A DNA stretch of 64,000 nucleotides. Origin: Nomia melanderi. Lineage: Eukaryota; Arthropoda; Insecta; Hymenoptera; Halictidae. The position numbers and the translations under genes were made by a program. Numbering within the stretch: the stretch's first letter is position 1; every line of letters starts with the position of its first letter. Below the pieces are notes generated by a model. That model saw nothing but the letters and a program-made list of their open reading frames with translations. It was not told the DNA's origin and made no database searches. Positions 62,080-64,000 of this stretch are shown here, one piece after another. The DNA is taken from positions 28,615,160 to 28,679,159 of the forward strand of contig NC_134999.1 of NCBI RefSeq assembly GCF_051020985.1. Direction: 5' to 3'.

Positions 62080-62572
62080 ATTCTTTGTGTGCAGTGCTTT
62101 CGATGATATTTACTTCGCGTTGTTCACGAGAAGAGCTCTGAAAGGAATGTGGGCCGCATTAGTCAGCTTTCATCTTTTTTCATTTCATTTTTGACACTAA
62201 TTTAATATTCGTCAATACTGGTTACAAATAACCAATCAAAACCGTAAAAAAATTCCTAGCGAGACACCCTTCTTGTGCGCTCTTCTTGTGAACACGGAGT
62301 AGGGAGGGAGGTTCTAGTGCGGAATGTATGTACTTATGAATGACGCAGACAATTCGTGGTGAATGATTGTATGACAATGTCGTATACGGAAGTGATGTGT
62401 ATTGTGGATACTTTCGTCTTATTCCGCAACTTTCCCGTAAGTTCGTGCCGCGGTGTGTTTATACTTTTTGTAATCACTGAACGATACGAGAACTTGGGTG
62501 GCTAAACTTTTGTACTTCAGTTTAGTCAGCGGAAGATATTCGATTGCAATAGGCCGTGAAATTATAAGAATT

Positions 62573-62672
62573 TTATATATTTAATCAAATATTTTATATT
62601 ATATTATATGATTTTAAATTATATTATATCATTTTATATTACATTATATTATTCTATATTATATTATATTTT
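62573..62672. repeat. AT minisatellite
   Basis: About four imperfect copies of a 20-25 bp block such as ATTTTATATTATATTATAT. Confidence 0.75.
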
Positions 62673-62710
62673 GCATTAAATTAGATATAAAATTTCTAAT
62701 TTAATTTTTA

Positions 62711-62957
62711 TTAACACGTTGAAAGCCATGGGGGTCACCGGTGACCCCCAACCAAATCGAATTACTATAGTTCACTCAATGAAACCATGATTATTTGAAA
62801 ACATTTCTATATTATAAATAATGCTGACTAATGTGGTGACATTCAGCTAGATGAACCTGCAAGAATAACAATACAATTCAATCAAATGATTTAATATTAT
62901 ATTTTTTCCATTTCAAGTATTCTGTACCATGAAATCGTGCGGCATTCAACGTGTTAA
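62711..62957. mobile_element. TTAA-type MITE, family F copy 1
   Basis: Starts TTAACACGTTGAAAGCCATG; right end GGCATTCAACGTGTTAA is its inverse. A perfect 22-bp palindrome (62729-62750, centre CACCGGTG) lies just inside the left end. 247 bp. Confidence 0.85.
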
Positions 62958-64000
62958 AATTATTAAACTTAATTTCCAATTTAAATTAAATTAAATTTCT
63001 ATACAATTTAATTAAATAAAGAATTTTATATTTAATTTAATACTTTATTTGTTAAGATTCCTATGTACATATTAAATTCATGATTATTGAAAGCTTTGAG
63101 CCATATATATGGTAGAGAAATAAATGGCACGAACTTATAGGATGATCTAATACTACCGTAATTTGTACCTAAGGCAGGGCGAAAGAGAGGAATGAATAGC
63201 AAAAGAAACAATAAATTGTATTATCTTGGGAATGCAATGAAAGTACAGTGTTGCTTATGTACTCTGATATAGAGAAATTTGTAAATAGTCGGCAATATAA
63301 GTTTGTTCTACAATATTTCGTAAAGATAATACATTTGATTATTAACCTCGAATGGCGTTATTTGATTCAACACAGCAAAATTATGAACGTCAAAAGTTAA
63401 TATTAAATTTTGCATAAGCTATCGACATATAAAACGTAAACATGAAATAATTCTGATCTTTAATTTATGCAAGATTATTCTTCATGTTAGTTGCAAACGG
63501 TGTTATCAATATTTCGTCGGAAAACAATGAATACTTGTAATAAAAAATATTGTCAGATGCAAATTGAGTGACAAATATAATAGAATGACAATTTTTTTTA
63601 ATCTAAATTTTATGTATTTTGAATTAATTGATACAAAATAATGAAACGCTACATAAGAACATAAGAGTTCCATATCATTGTAGTAAAAAATTTGTATTAA
63701 TTTTAGTGTTGTATAAATCGTACAGTAATCATGGTAAAACATCTAGTGCTGTAAATAAGGTTTTACCTAACTTTCGTTTTCATAAATTACTCTTGACAAT
63801 TATAGAAATGTATGAACATCAACAATGGATTAATTAATGATATATATCGTACTTAAGCAATTTAACAGATTTGAACATTGTTAACGGTAACAGTCTTTTT
63901 TGTCTTAATTCCTGCGTTTCCTATAATCATCAGAAAAACGCACAGTGATCGATACTTTCTACTCGTGTAGATACTTCCTGTTCCGTTTTAATCGCAACTT

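Larger units (their letters stand above)
62080..64000. other. Upstream DNA, no supported gene
   Basis: Moderately GC-rich stretch at 62080-62540, which could hold an EML 5' UTR exon, then AT-rich DNA with an AT minisatellite and the family F element. Short frames at 63506-63837 are not supported. Confidence 0.4.

Noticed and set aside
1..64000. tRNA, rRNA or CRISPR-like arrays
   Set aside because: No cloverleaf with a convincing GGTTCRANNCC arm, no rRNA-like block, and no regularly spaced identical repeats with unique spacers; the 30-bp array at 44371 has no spacers.

Overview
The window is AT-rich animal DNA with spliced genes. GT-AG introns, long AT-rich non-coding stretches, CpG that is not depleted in exons and GC-rich islands, and many short inverted-repeat transposon remnants point to an insect. 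A hymenopteran, possibly a bee, is my best guess from composition and intron style; the sequence does not prove it.

One gene can be supported fully. It lies on the minus strand between about 61.4 kb (5' end) and 30.3 kb (3' end) and encodes an EML-family protein (echinoderm microtubule-associated protein-like, closest in layout to vertebrate EML1/EML4). I joined 15 coding exons by hand. All 14 junctions are GT-AG, all phases agree, and the product is 856 residues if translation starts at 61370. In order it has a short N-terminal coiled coil (exon 1), a Ser/Arg-rich basic linker (exons 2-4), the HELP motif (exon 5) and the tandem WD40/TAPE propellers (exons 6-15), with a TAA stop at 30301-30303. 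A 14.2-kb intron separates the coiled-coil/linker half from the HELP/WD half.

The other half of the window (about 1-30.2 kb and 61.4-64 kb) shows no gene I can defend. It holds AT-rich unique sequence, a 0.7-kb polypurine tract at 14.26-14.99 kb, scattered GC-rich islands and many small non-autonomous DNA transposons. Most are 100-530 bp elements bounded by TTAA with CCC/GGG-like or ACAC/GTGT-like tips (piggyBac-like MITEs). I can separate about ten families, several with two to nine copies here. Others are mariner-like (TA-flanked) or pogo-like. The same elements sit inside the EML introns, some within 75-80 bp of exons. Two pairs of TTAA elements are joined head to tail through one shared TTAA/TTGA, and five copies or fragments of one family cluster at 10.0-12.7 kb.

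I see no tRNA, rRNA, CRISPR or convincing second protein gene. I found no clearly new biochemical system. The points most worth following are the symmetric, skippable linker exons of the EML gene, its possible internal promoter, and the density and chaining of TTAA-type MITEs.
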